Below, one piece after another: positions 8,931-16,672 of a stretch of DNA of 52,820 nucleotides. Under the pieces are notes generated by a model. That model was given only the letters and a program-made list of their open reading frames with translations. It did not search any database and had not been told where the DNA came from. The stretch's first letter is position 1; every line of letters starts with the position of its first letter. Made by a program: the position numbers and the translations under genes. Where the stretch lies: assembly GCA_017484165.1 (NCBI GenBank), contig JAFUTP010000021.1, forward strand, positions 1 through 52,820, in the 5' to 3' direction. The DNA is from Cardiobacteriaceae bacterium. GTDB taxonomy: Bacteria; Pseudomonadota; Gammaproteobacteria; Cardiobacteriales; Cardiobacteriaceae.

Positions 8931-10151
8931 ATGACAAAACAGAAAGACATCATTTATCCAATAATCGACTTCGGGCACGAAAAAATCAAAGTGATACTTG
9001 CTTCGTTTTCGGAAAGTTCTTCGAAATTACGCATACTCGGTTTAGGAGTTGCGAAAAATAATTCGATGAAAAATGGCAGGATTATCGATAAGCAAACCGC
9101 AATTCAAGCTCTCAAAAACGCTCGCGATGAAGCTGAAAGCTCTTCTGGTTGGCGGATAAATGAGGCGGATATTTCCATCGGTGGCGAAACTATTTCCTGT
9201 ATGAATGTCTGTGAGCAGACGGCAATTGCCAATACGGTAAAAAAAGAAGATGCGGTAAATCTTATCTGCCGCGCCAATAACAAAGTAGAAAACGGTCAAA
9301 CTTTATTGCATTCAATCGAAAAGAGATTTGTGGTTGATGCGAATACGGAAGTGTCAAATCCCGTGGGAATGCAGTGCAATTCACTACAAGTTTATTTACA
9401 CCTAATTAGTGTGAAGAATAAAAATCTCGGTGTTTTATGTGAAGTGGTTGGTGCTATCGGGATTAAACCGCATGCGGTGGTGTTTTCGGGACTTGCATCT
9501 TCTTATTTAGCAACGAGCCAACAGGAAAGAGAAGCGGGAATTTTGGCAATCGATATCGGTGCAGGGACGACAAATTTTGTCTATTGGAAAAGAGGTTGTC
9601 CTGTGTATAGCGGTGGTATTGGTTTTGGCGGACAACGGATAACGCAGGAATTGGCGGATTCTTTATCGATTAGCTTCCAAATGGCAGAAAGTTTGAAGTG
9701 TGAATACGGCACATTAAGCCCCGAAGTGGTTAGAGCGCAGATTATGCAAGTGCCGAGTGTGTCAGAAAACGAACAGCGCAATATCGGAATAGAACAAGTT
9801 ATTGCGATTTTGGAACAGGCATATACAAAAATTTTCTCGACTTGCATCGAAAAATTTTTCACGGCAACGAATAACAGAATTCCTCTGCCACCGATTGTGG
9901 TTACGGGCGGAGGTTCGACGATTGCGGGTATGACGGAAAGATTTAAGCGGGATTATGATGATGTTCAGTTGCGCGTAGAAGATTTGCCGAACGGTTTGCC
10001 AGAATATGTTCGCTCGGATAACGGGTTTTTTACGACACTCGGTATGGTTATGTTGTGGCATAAACCGCTGTTGGAACAGAGATGGCTGCAACCGATGAAA
10101 TCTGGTTGGTGGGGAAAAACTTCCAGCACGCTGTCCAGATTGGTTAGTTGA
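8931..10151 (+). CDS. ftsA: Cell division protein FtsA
   Basis: Actin-like ATPase that tethers FtsZ to the membrane. It is 406 aa. The phosphate-1 motif IIDFGHEKIKV is near the N terminus, phosphate-2 AIDIGAGTTNFVYW lies near 210, and the adenosine motif VVTGGGSTIAGM near 325. The C terminus is a candidate amphipathic membrane helix but differs from the common enterobacterial sequence (it ends KTSSTLSRLVS). It follows ftsQ by 33 bases. The neighbouring FtsZ also has an unusual C terminus, so the FtsA-FtsZ contact may have co-diverged. Confidence 0.95.
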   Translation: MTKQKDIIYPIIDFGHEKIKVILASFSESSSKLRILGLGVAKNNSMKNGRIIDKQTAIQALKNARDEAESSSGWRINEADISIGGETISCMNVCEQTAIANTVKKEDAVNLICRANNKVENGQTLLHSIEKRFVVDANTEVSNPVGMQCNSLQVYLHLISVKNKNLGVLCEVVGAIGIKPHAVVFSGLASSYLATSQQEREAGILAIDIGAGTTNFVYWKRGCPVYSGGIGFGGQRITQELADSLSISFQMAESLKCEYGTLSPEVVRAQIMQVPSVSENEQRNIGIEQVIAILEQAYTKIFSTCIEKFFTATNNRIPLPPIVVTGGGSTIAGMTERFKRDYDDVQLRVEDLPNGLPEYVRSDNGFFTTLGMVMLWHKPLLEQRWLQPMKSGWWGKTSSTLSRLVS

Positions 10152-10274
10152 TTTTTTTATCGCGTCCGTGCTTCTGGTCAGTTAAAATTTTTCGGAAAAT
10201 AGTTGAGATTGATTTCGAAGCCTCAATAACACGCAGAATTTTTTAAGTAAATTTGATAAATACGGAGAATATTT

Positions 10275-11432
10275 ATGAGAATTAAGCCAGACGACTTATC
10301 ACCGAATAAACCACATTTGCAAATTAAGGTTATAGGTGTAGGAGGCGGTGGTTGCAATGCTGTCAAACAGATGAACGATATTCCAGTTGATGGCGTTGAA
10401 TTGATTGCAGCGAATACTGATATTGCCGTATTGAATAACAATACTGTTGCGCATAAGTTACAAATTGGAACGAAAACTTGTCGCGGAAATGGTGCGGGGA
10501 CTGATCCTGAAATTGGACGAAAAGCAGCGGAAGAAGATACCGATGCAATCCGTGCGGTTTTAGAAGGCGCGGATATGGTTTTTATTGCAGCTGGAATGGG
10601 CGGCGGTACGGGAACTGGTGCAGCTCCGATTATTGCTGGAATTGCACGCGATATGGGGATACCTTCTCTGGCGATTGTTACTAAACCATTTATGTTCGAG
10701 GGCGGCAAAAGAATGGCTGCTGCGGAACACGGCATTATTGAATTGCAAGAGCAAGTTGATTCCTTAATTGTTATTCCGAACGAAAGAATTTCTAGTATGG
10801 AAGATGATTTACCGATGCTAGAAGCTTTCAAAAAAGTTGATGAAGTTTTGAAAGACGGTGTAATCAATCTGGTGGAAATTATTCAAAACACTGGAATGAT
10901 TAACATCGACTTGAAAGATATCCAAATGGTTATGGCAGAACGCGGATTTGCGTTGCTTGCTGCTGGTGAGGCAGAAGGTCAAAATCGTGCGGAAGTTGCA
11001 ACGCAAAGTGCGATGTGGTCGCCGCTTATCGAACACGGTGATTTATCCAAGGCTCGCGGATTATTGATGTGCGTTATTGCTTCTCCAAGTTTGACTAATC
11101 GCGAACTCAAAATTGTTGGTGATTTGATTAACGAAGTTATTGATCCAGATATCAATGTGAAATTCGGCTGGATTATTGATGAAAATATGGGTGAAAAACT
11201 CAAAGTTGTGATGCTTGCAACTGGTATTTCTAGCACGGCGGAAGTCGGTGGTTGGTCGCAAGGTGGCGGTGCGGATATTGGTTGGGATAGCAATAACAGT
11301 GGAGGAGCGAATGTAGGTATGGATGTATTCGGTCTTTCAACTGAAACTCCATCACACGCTACTGCTCCGCAAGCTCCACTTCAACAAAAGGGTTCTGGCT
11401 TGTTCGGAAAACTCATCAATCAAGTTAAATAA
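10275..11432 (+). CDS. ftsZ: Cell division GTPase FtsZ, with unusual C-terminal tail
   Basis: Tubulin-like GTPase that forms the Z ring. The 385-aa protein has GVGGGGCNAV near residue 22, the tubulin signature GGGTGTGAAP near 110, and the catalytic T7-loop residues in NIDLKDI near 212. A Gly/Asn/Ser/Thr-rich linker begins near 325. The C-terminal conserved peptide usual in gammaproteobacteria (a DIPAFLR-like segment) is not recognisable; the protein ends GSGLFGKLINQVK. GGAGA stands before the ATG. The 123-bp gap after ftsA is the largest in the operon and may hold a promoter. Confidence 0.96.
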   Translation: MRIKPDDLSPNKPHLQIKVIGVGGGGCNAVKQMNDIPVDGVELIAANTDIAVLNNNTVAHKLQIGTKTCRGNGAGTDPEIGRKAAEEDTDAIRAVLEGADMVFIAAGMGGGTGTGAAPIIAGIARDMGIPSLAIVTKPFMFEGGKRMAAAEHGIIELQEQVDSLIVIPNERISSMEDDLPMLEAFKKVDEVLKDGVINLVEIIQNTGMINIDLKDIQMVMAERGFALLAAGEAEGQNRAEVATQSAMWSPLIEHGDLSKARGLLMCVIASPSLTNRELKIVGDLINEVIDPDINVKFGWIIDENMGEKLKVVMLATGISSTAEVGGWSQGGGADIGWDSNNSGGANVGMDVFGLSTETPSHATAPQAPLQQKGSGLFGKLINQVK

Positions 11433-11440
11433 ATTTCCCG

Positions 11441-12337
11441 ATGCTTCGTCAGAGAACTATTGGAACTTTGGTTACCAGTTCTGGGATTGGAGTTCATAGC
11501 GGTAAAAATTGCAAGATTTCTTTTACTCCTGCGCCAGTTGATACTGGCGTTGTTTTTTGTCGGAAAGATATTGCGGGTAATCCTGAAATTTTGGCGAATG
11601 CGGAGTATGTCAATGACACACAAATGTGTACCGCGATGGAAAAAGACGGTGTGCGGGTTGCAACCGTTGAGCATTTGATGTCGGCACTAGCAGGTTTAGG
11701 GATTGACAATATCCGTATTGAGCTAGATAGCCCCGAAGTTCCGATTATGGACGGTAGTTCTGCGCCTTTTGTTTATTTATTGCAGCAGGCGGGGATTGTT
11801 GAACAAGACGCGGCGAAGCGGTTTATTTGTGTTAATCAAGAGATTGAAATTCGTGAAGGGGATAAATTTGCGAAATTGCTGCCTTTTGATGCTTGCCGTT
11901 TTGACTTTACGATTTTTTTCAATCATCCAGTTTTGCGTCGTGGGAGCAATTTTTTTCGTTTAGATTTTTCTTCTTTGCGTTATGTGCGTGAGATTGCCAG
12001 AGCCAGAACTTTCGGTTTTTTACGGGATATTGAGTTTTTGCAGAGCAATAATTTAGGCTTGGGAGGCGGACTTGATAATGCGGTAGTGGTTGATGATTAC
12101 CGTATTTTGAACGAGCAAGGTTTGCGTTTTCCTGATGAATTCGTGCGTCATAAATTGCTTGATGCGGTTGGGGATTTATATATGCTTGGCGCGCCGCTTT
12201 TGGGTTGGTATCAAGGTTATAAATCTGGGCATGATTTGAATAATAAGTTGTGTCGGAAATTGCTTGCCGAGCGGGATAAATGGTCATATAAGCAACTAGA
12301 TACCATCAATTCAAGCATTAGTTACGGTGCGGAATAA
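11441..12337 (+). CDS. lpxC: UDP-3-O-acyl-N-acetylglucosamine deacetylase LpxC
   Basis: Zinc enzyme for the first committed step of lipid A synthesis. The 298-aa protein has the expected TVEHLMSALAGLGIDN motif with a zinc-ligand His near residue 78 and the DGSSAPF segment near 105. The second zinc site HKLLDAVGDL lies near 235. It begins only 8 bases after ftsZ with no clear Shine-Dalgarno sequence, which suggests translational coupling to ftsZ. A terminator follows. Confidence 0.96.
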   Translation: MLRQRTIGTLVTSSGIGVHSGKNCKISFTPAPVDTGVVFCRKDIAGNPEILANAEYVNDTQMCTAMEKDGVRVATVEHLMSALAGLGIDNIRIELDSPEVPIMDGSSAPFVYLLQQAGIVEQDAAKRFICVNQEIEIREGDKFAKLLPFDACRFDFTIFFNHPVLRRGSNFFRLDFSSLRYVREIARARTFGFLRDIEFLQSNNLGLGGGLDNAVVVDDYRILNEQGLRFPDEFVRHKLLDAVGDLYMLGAPLLGWYQGYKSGHDLNNKLCRKLLAERDKWSYKQLDTINSSISYGAE

Positions 12338-12348
12338 GTTTGATTAAA

Positions 12349-12376
12349 GCGGCGGTTTCAAACCGTCGTTTTTATT
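12349..12376 (+). terminator. Terminator after lpxC, end of the dcw operon
   Basis: The stem is GGCGGTT / AACCGTC with a 3-base loop, followed by a T-rich tract (GTTTTTATTTTTT). It separates the division operon from the rpsB promoter. Confidence 0.75.
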
Positions 12377-12400
12377 TTTTACGGCTGATTTGTGTGGATT

Positions 12401-12419
12401 TGTGGTATAAAGCGCGCCG
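12401..12419 (+). promoter_or_regulatory. rpsB promoter, extended -10
   Basis: TGTGGTATAAA (12401-12411) is an extended -10 element followed by a GC-rich discriminator, GCGCGCC, typical of growth-rate-controlled ribosomal promoters. A good -35 hexamer is not seen at the usual spacing. Gammaproteobacterial rpsB promoters are known to have this TGTG-extended form. Confidence 0.6.
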
Positions 12420-12602
12420 CTTGTCTTTCGGCAAGCTTTTTTGTTCAAAAAATTAAGCACAAAATATGAGCAGACCTCGATGGGTGCGCGAAAAAGGCGT
12501 TTTCGTGGTGCATATTTTGGAAGTTATTAACCCCGCGGCGAGCGGTTTTTTGTTGTTTGAAATAAAAATAAACCGTCTGCTGCAATCTCTTTGGAGAAAT
12601 TT
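12420..12602 (+). promoter_or_regulatory. rpsB 5' leader, candidate S2 autoregulatory RNA
   Basis: A ~180-base untranslated leader precedes rpsB. It begins with a short hairpin (GCTTGTC/GGCAAGC) and a T tract, and later contains the GC-rich segment CCCCGCGGCGAGCGG. In gammaproteobacteria the rpsB-tsf operon is repressed by S2 binding to its leader. The placement and GC-rich block fit that, but I have not folded the whole leader. Confidence 0.5.
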
Positions 12603-13394
12603 ATGTCAATAGCAACTATGCGCGAGCTTTTTGAAGCTGGTGCTCACTTCGGACACCGTGCCTGTTACTGGAATCCCAAAATGGCACCGTATATTTACGG
12701 CAAACGCGGTGATATTCACATTATCAATCTTGAAAAAACTGTTCCGATGCTGGAAGAAGCACTGAATTTTCTTGGTGCGGTTGTAGCGAGTGGCGGACAA
12801 GTAATGTTTGTTGGAACTAAACGCCCAGCGCAGGAAGCAATTAAAAATGCGGCTAGCCGTTGTGGTATGCCATATGTGAATTTCCGTTGGCTTGGCGGAA
12901 TGATGACGAATTTCAAGACAATCCGTCAATCAGTTCGTCATTTAGAAGAAATTGAAAAACAACTAGAAGATATTGAAAAAAATGCGGATAAAGGCAATTC
13001 TCAACGCTTGACCAAAAAAGAAATCATCAAAAAAGAGCGCGAAAAAGAAAAATTAAACCGTTCGCTTGCTGGTATTCGTGATATGCGCAGACTGCCAGAT
13101 ATTCTTTTTGTAGTTGATGTTGGTTATGAAAAAATCGCTATTCAGGAAGCACGCAAGCTTGGTATTCCTGTGATTGGCATTGTTGATACGAATGGTGATA
13201 TTGACGGCGTTGATTACATTATTCCTGGCAACGACGATTCAGTGCGTGCAATTAAGCTTTATCTTGAATCTGCTGCTGATGCGGTAGAAGCTGCAAAAGC
13301 GACTGCGGTCGGTAAAAAAGGTAAAGCTCGTGCAGAAGCTGAAAGTGAAGCAGAAGCTGAAACCAACACGGAAGAAAACAATTCAGAGGAATAA
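12603..13394 (+). CDS. rpsB: 30S ribosomal protein S2
   Basis: Small-subunit protein. The 263-aa product has the typical N terminus (MRELFEAGAHFGHR) and the FRWLGGMMTNFKTI and VDTNGDIDGVDYIIPGND segments. The last ~35 residues are an acidic Ala/Glu-rich tail (EAESEAEAETNTEENNSEE), longer than in E. coli. The start at 12603 follows a TTTGGAG site; the frame upstream to 12591 adds four unsupported residues. It is cotranscribed with tsf, 3 bases downstream. Confidence 0.97.
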   Translation: MSIATMRELFEAGAHFGHRACYWNPKMAPYIYGKRGDIHIINLEKTVPMLEEALNFLGAVVASGGQVMFVGTKRPAQEAIKNAASRCGMPYVNFRWLGGMMTNFKTIRQSVRHLEEIEKQLEDIEKNADKGNSQRLTKKEIIKKEREKEKLNRSLAGIRDMRRLPDILFVVDVGYEKIAIQEARKLGIPVIGIVDTNGDIDGVDYIIPGNDDSVRAIKLYLESAADAVEAAKATAVGKKGKARAEAESEAEAETNTEENNSEE

Positions 13395-13397
13395 AAA

Positions 13398-14288
13398 ATG
13401 CCAGCAATTACTGCACAACTTGTTAAAGAACTGCGTGAGAGAACTGGCGCAGGAATGATGGAGTGTAAAAAAGCTCTTACCCAAACTGATGGTGATATTG
13501 AAGCAGCCGTTGAGCAAATGCGCAAATCTGGTCTTGCGAAAGCGGATAAAAAGGCTGATCGTGTTGCGGCGGAAGGAACTTTGGCTTTTTCGGTATGCGG
13601 TTGTGGTTCTAATGTAACTTTGCTTGAACTTAACTGTGAAACGGATTTCGTTGCGATGGGTGATGATTTTCAAGAATTTGCCGTAAAGGTTGCTGAAATT
13701 GCCCGTAAAGAAAAGGCGCAAAATCTGGAAAGTTTGAATGCTCTTCCATTTGCTGACGGTAGAACGGTTGAAGAACAACGCCGTGAGTTAATCGCAAAAA
13801 TTGGTGAAAACATCACAATTCGTCGTTTTGAAACTTTCAGCGCAGAAAAAGACAGCGGCAAGCTTATTGGACACTATTTGCATGGTAAGAAAATTGGTGC
13901 GATGGTAGAAATTAAAGGCGGTGATGCTGAACTTGCCAAAGATTTGGCGATGCAAGTTGCGGCTGGAAATCCGCAAGCTTTGAGTATGGCTTCTTTGCCT
14001 GCTGATTTTGTTGCCAAAGAAAAAGAAATCGCGGCGGCAAAATTTGCTGATAGCGGCAAACCAGCGGAAGTTATTGCCAAAATGGTTGATGGTGCGGTGA
14101 ATAAAATTTTCTCGGAAGCAACGCTTTTGGGACAAAAATTCATCAAAAATCCAGATCAATCAATTGAAAATTTGCTCAAAAGCAAAAATGCCGAAGTTAT
14201 CCGCTATGTTCGTTATGAACGCGGTGAAGGCATTGAAAAAGAAGAAAGCGATTTTGTTGCCGAAGTTATGGCGCAAGCAAAAGGCTAA
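13398..14288 (+). CDS. tsf: Elongation factor Ts
   Basis: Guanine nucleotide exchange factor for EF-Tu. The 296-aa protein begins with the UBA-like domain and carries [16 protein letters not shown] near residue 10, the first EF-Ts signature. LNCETDFVA is near 78. The dimerisation domain and C-terminal module are complete. Gene order rpsB-tsf with a 3-base gap matches the standard operon, and a strong terminator follows. Confidence 0.97.
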   Translation: MPAITAQLVKELRERTGAGMMECKKALTQTDGDIEAAVEQMRKSGLAKADKKADRVAAEGTLAFSVCGCGSNVTLLELNCETDFVAMGDDFQEFAVKVAEIARKEKAQNLESLNALPFADGRTVEEQRRELIAKIGENITIRRFETFSAEKDSGKLIGHYLHGKKIGAMVEIKGGDAELAKDLAMQVAAGNPQALSMASLPADFVAKEKEIAAAKFADSGKPAEVIAKMVDGAVNKIFSEATLLGQKFIKNPDQSIENLLKSKNAEVIRYVRYERGEGIEKEESDFVAEVMAQAKG

Positions 14289-14314
14289 TTTTTCTTTTGA
14301 TGCTATTTGCATGC

Positions 14315-14347
14315 AAGGCGGTAATTTTTTACCGCCTTTTTATTTTT
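14315..14347 (+). terminator. Terminator after tsf
   Basis: A perfect stem AAGGCGGTAA / TTACCGCCTT with a short T-rich loop is followed by a T tract. Confidence 0.85.
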
Positions 14348-14424
14348 TTACTAGTCTTGATGTAAAAATTATTGGATATCGATAAATTACAATATCGATG
14401 TTTTATGAAGAAAGGAGTTTTAAG

Positions 14425-14973
14425 ATGGCAAAAATTTTGATGATTAACGGTTCTTTGCATATTGGTGGATTTAATGCGCAATTAGTAAATAAAATTGTTG
14501 AGTTAATCGGAAATCAAGCGCAAGTATCTGTTTTAGATTGGGAAAATGTGCCTTTTTTTGTGCAAAATAAAGAGTTTCCCACACCAGAAGCGGTTGTGTC
14601 TGTGCGGCAGATGGTGCAGCATGCAGATGCGATATGGTTCGTTACACCTGAATATAATTATCAAATTCCAGGCGGTTTGAAAAATCTTACGGATTGGTTA
14701 TCTCGTTCGCTTGATGTTACAAATCCACGCGGTGAAAGTGCTATTCACGGTAAAATTACCACCGTATCCGCGGCGAGTTCAGATGGAGGTTCGCATGTGC
14801 GTCCTATATTAGAAGATTTACTTGCATTTATCCGCACCAAAGTAGTAAAAGAACATGCAACAGGAGTTGCGATTAAACCAAATAACTGGGCAACTGGTAT
14901 TTTGGAATTTAGCGATGAGGATATTGTTAAATTAAATCAGCAAATAAAAGCACTATTAGCTAAATTAGTATGA
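14425..14973 (+). CDS. NADPH-dependent FMN reductase family protein
   Basis: Flavodoxin-fold oxidoreductase of the ChrR/YieF/azoreductase type (NADPH_FMN_red), predicted to reduce quinones or other acceptors with NAD(P)H. The 182-aa protein starts with a beta strand and FMN phosphate loop (MINGSLHIGGFN), has the WFVTPEYNYQIPGGLKNLTDWLSR motif around residues 72-95, and an SAASSDGGSHVRP segment near 115. The start at 14425 is set by AAGGAG just upstream. It stands alone after the tsf terminator, just before the DUF2828 module; a functional link to that module is not shown. Confidence 0.85.
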   Translation: MAKILMINGSLHIGGFNAQLVNKIVELIGNQAQVSVLDWENVPFFVQNKEFPTPEAVVSVRQMVQHADAIWFVTPEYNYQIPGGLKNLTDWLSRSLDVTNPRGESAIHGKITTVSAASSDGGSHVRPILEDLLAFIRTKVVKEHATGVAIKPNNWATGILEFSDEDIVKLNQQIKALLAKLV

Positions 14974-15007
14974 GGAATTACCGCTAATTTATAATTCTTT
15001 ATTTTTT

Positions 15008-15059
15008 AAGGCACTAACAGCAATTAAATATAACGGTTGTGTCATCGTAACAGTGCCTT
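15008..15059 (+). ncRNA. Bulged stem-loop upstream of the DUF2828 gene, candidate Y-RNA-like element
   Basis: An 8-bp perfect outer stem joins AAGGCACT (15008-15015) and AGTGCCTT (15052-15059). Inside it, ACA-G-CAA (15017-15023) pairs with TTGTGT (15037-15042), leaving one bulged G, and a 13-base AT-rich loop closes it. A helix with a bulged base near its end is the kind of site bound by Ro proteins in Y RNAs. It could instead be a leader hairpin controlling translation of the gene that starts 21 bases later. Confidence 0.45.
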
Positions 15060-15080
15060 GTTGTTCGTCTAGTGGTAAAT

Positions 15081-16496
15081 ATGAATTTCTTATCTTCTTT
15101 GATTAACGAAACCAATCAATCTCGCACAGAAAACGATGCCGCCGCATTTTGTTCTACGCTTGATGCTTGTTTGGATTTTTTTGCATTAGGCGGTGCAAAA
15201 CGCAATAATCAAGACCAAGTGGTGCAATTATTTAGCCGTGCATACAGTCAAGACAAACAAACCGCTGTGCGGATTTTGTTTTATTTGCGTGATATTCGTG
15301 GCGGTCAAGGTGAAAGAAAATCGTTTCGCACTTGCCTTGCCGATTTATATCAACACGATTTATTAGTGTTTGAAAAAATCGTTTCATTTGTGCCTGAATA
15401 CGGACGCTGGGACGATTTAATTGCCTTTGTAGATAATACACAAGTTGTTGATTTAATTAAAAAACAATTAGAAATAGACCAAAATAGCGAACAAGTTTCT
15501 TTGTTAGCCAAATGGTTGCCGTCTGAAAATTGTTCCAATCAAGAACAACGCAAATTGGCACGCAAATGGGCAGAAAAATTGGGTTTATCTTTATCCCAAT
15601 ATCGCAAAACTTTGGTTGGTTTGCGTCAAAAAATCAATCTACTTGAAAGCAAGATGACGGCAAAACAATGGGCAGAAGTTGAATATGATAAATTACCGTC
15701 TCTTGCCTTTGCTAAACACACCAAAGCATTTTGGCGAAACGATGAAAAGCGTTTTCAAGCATATTTGCAAGCGGTACAAAAAGGCGAGAAAAAGGTGAAT
15801 ACCGCAACGCTTTATTGCTATCAAATTGTTAGTTTGTTGCGAAATGATGAAAAATCAGCTGAAGTGTTGTGGAATAATCTGCCTGATTACACACAGGGTG
15901 AAAATGCGATTGTTGTAGCAGATGTTTCAGGTTCAATGTATGGTGTGCCGATGGATATGTCGGTATCTTTGGCGTTGTATTTTGCCGAACGCAATCGTGG
16001 AGCATTTCATAATTACTTTATGACATTTTCTATGCGTCCGCAATTAGTGCAGGTTCAAGGACGCACGATAGCCGAAAAAATTCGCAATATTGAAACCGCA
16101 GATTGGGATATGAATACCAATTTGGAAGCGGTGTTTGACACTATTTTGCAAGCGGCAGTGAAAGCACATTCGCCCCAAGAAGATATGCCTGCGGTGATTT
16201 ATATTATTTCCGATATGGAATTTGATAGATGTTGCCAAAATAGCAATGCCACGATTTTTCACAATGCACAACAGCAATTTACGCAAGCAGGCTATCGCTT
16301 GCCGCAAGTGGTGTTTTGGAATGTGGCATCAAGAAGTAATCAAACTTTGCCAGTTACAAAAGATGATACCCATGTGGTTTTGGTCAGCGGTGCTAATCAA
16401 ACCACTTTTGAATTGGCAGTAGCAGGCAAATCACCATTAGAATTTATGAACGAAGTGGTGAATGCGCAGCGCTATCAGCAGATTAAAATTGATTAG
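15081..16496 (+). CDS. DUF2828 / von Willebrand factor A protein, TROVE-like
   Basis: The 471-aa protein has an all-helical N-terminal half (about residues 10-270) and a C-terminal vWA domain. The MIDAS motif is intact: DVSGSMYG near residue 281, a conserved Thr in MNTN near 345, and Asp in SDMEFD near 375. Features typical of DUF2828 are RDIRGGQGERKSF, the LPSLAF segment, and the DVSGSM...SDMEFD pair. The architecture parallels Ro60/Rsr (helical RNA-binding ring plus vWA). A GTG at 15072 is an alternative start; neither has a Shine-Dalgarno site. The stretch just upstream, TTCGTCTAGTGGT, resembles the D-arm of a tRNA-Glu. A structured RNA lies on each side. RNA binding is inference from family architecture and neighbours. 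Confidence 0.8.
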   Translation: MNFLSSLINETNQSRTENDAAAFCSTLDACLDFFALGGAKRNNQDQVVQLFSRAYSQDKQTAVRILFYLRDIRGGQGERKSFRTCLADLYQHDLLVFEKIVSFVPEYGRWDDLIAFVDNTQVVDLIKKQLEIDQNSEQVSLLAKWLPSENCSNQEQRKLARKWAEKLGLSLSQYRKTLVGLRQKINLLESKMTAKQWAEVEYDKLPSLAFAKHTKAFWRNDEKRFQAYLQAVQKGEKKVNTATLYCYQIVSLLRNDEKSAEVLWNNLPDYTQGENAIVVADVSGSMYGVPMDMSVSLALYFAERNRGAFHNYFMTFSMRPQLVQVQGRTIAEKIRNIETADWDMNTNLEAVFDTILQAAVKAHSPQEDMPAVIYIISDMEFDRCCQNSNATIFHNAQQQFTQAGYRLPQVVFWNVASRSNQTLPVTKDDTHVVLVSGANQTTFELAVAGKSPLEFMNEVVNAQRYQQIKID

Positions 16497-16504
16497 TTTT
16501 ATAT

Positions 16505-16620
16505 GGTTGGCATAGCATAAATGGCAATGTACTGGACAATTTCAGGAAATTCGTCAGAATTTCGTACAGCATCAATATGATCCACGCCAGAGATTGTAGG
16601 TTCGACTCCTACGCCAACCG
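16505..16620 (+). ncRNA. tRNA-like RNA with the anticodon region replaced by hairpins
   Basis: The ends form a perfect 7-bp acceptor stem: GGTTGGC (16505-16511) with GCCAACC (16613-16619). A perfect T arm follows: GTAGG (16596-16600), the canonical 7-base loop TTCGACT, and CCTAC (16608-16612). The D arm pairs GCAT (16515-16518) with ATGT (16527-16530) around a loop containing GG. CTGG (16532-16535) pairs with CCAG (16587-16590) where the anticodon stem would be. Instead of a 7-base loop there are 51 bases holding a 6-bp hairpin (AAATTC/GAATTT, 16547-16562) and a 4-bp one (ATCA/TGAT). No CCA is encoded. It begins 9 bases after the DUF2828 stop codon. Alternatives are an intron-bearing or decayed tRNA. 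Confidence 0.75.
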
Positions 16621-16672
16621 CTTTAATCGTTTAAGTGAAATCATCTAAAAATATATGAGCTGTTAATATTTT

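Noticed and set aside
15058-16619. The DUF2828 gene inserted within a single split tRNA (5' half TTCGTCTAGTGGT, 3' half at 16587-16619)
   Set aside because: The upstream fragment cannot pair with the downstream acceptor GCCAACC and forms no D stem. The downstream RNA already has its own complete 5' half.
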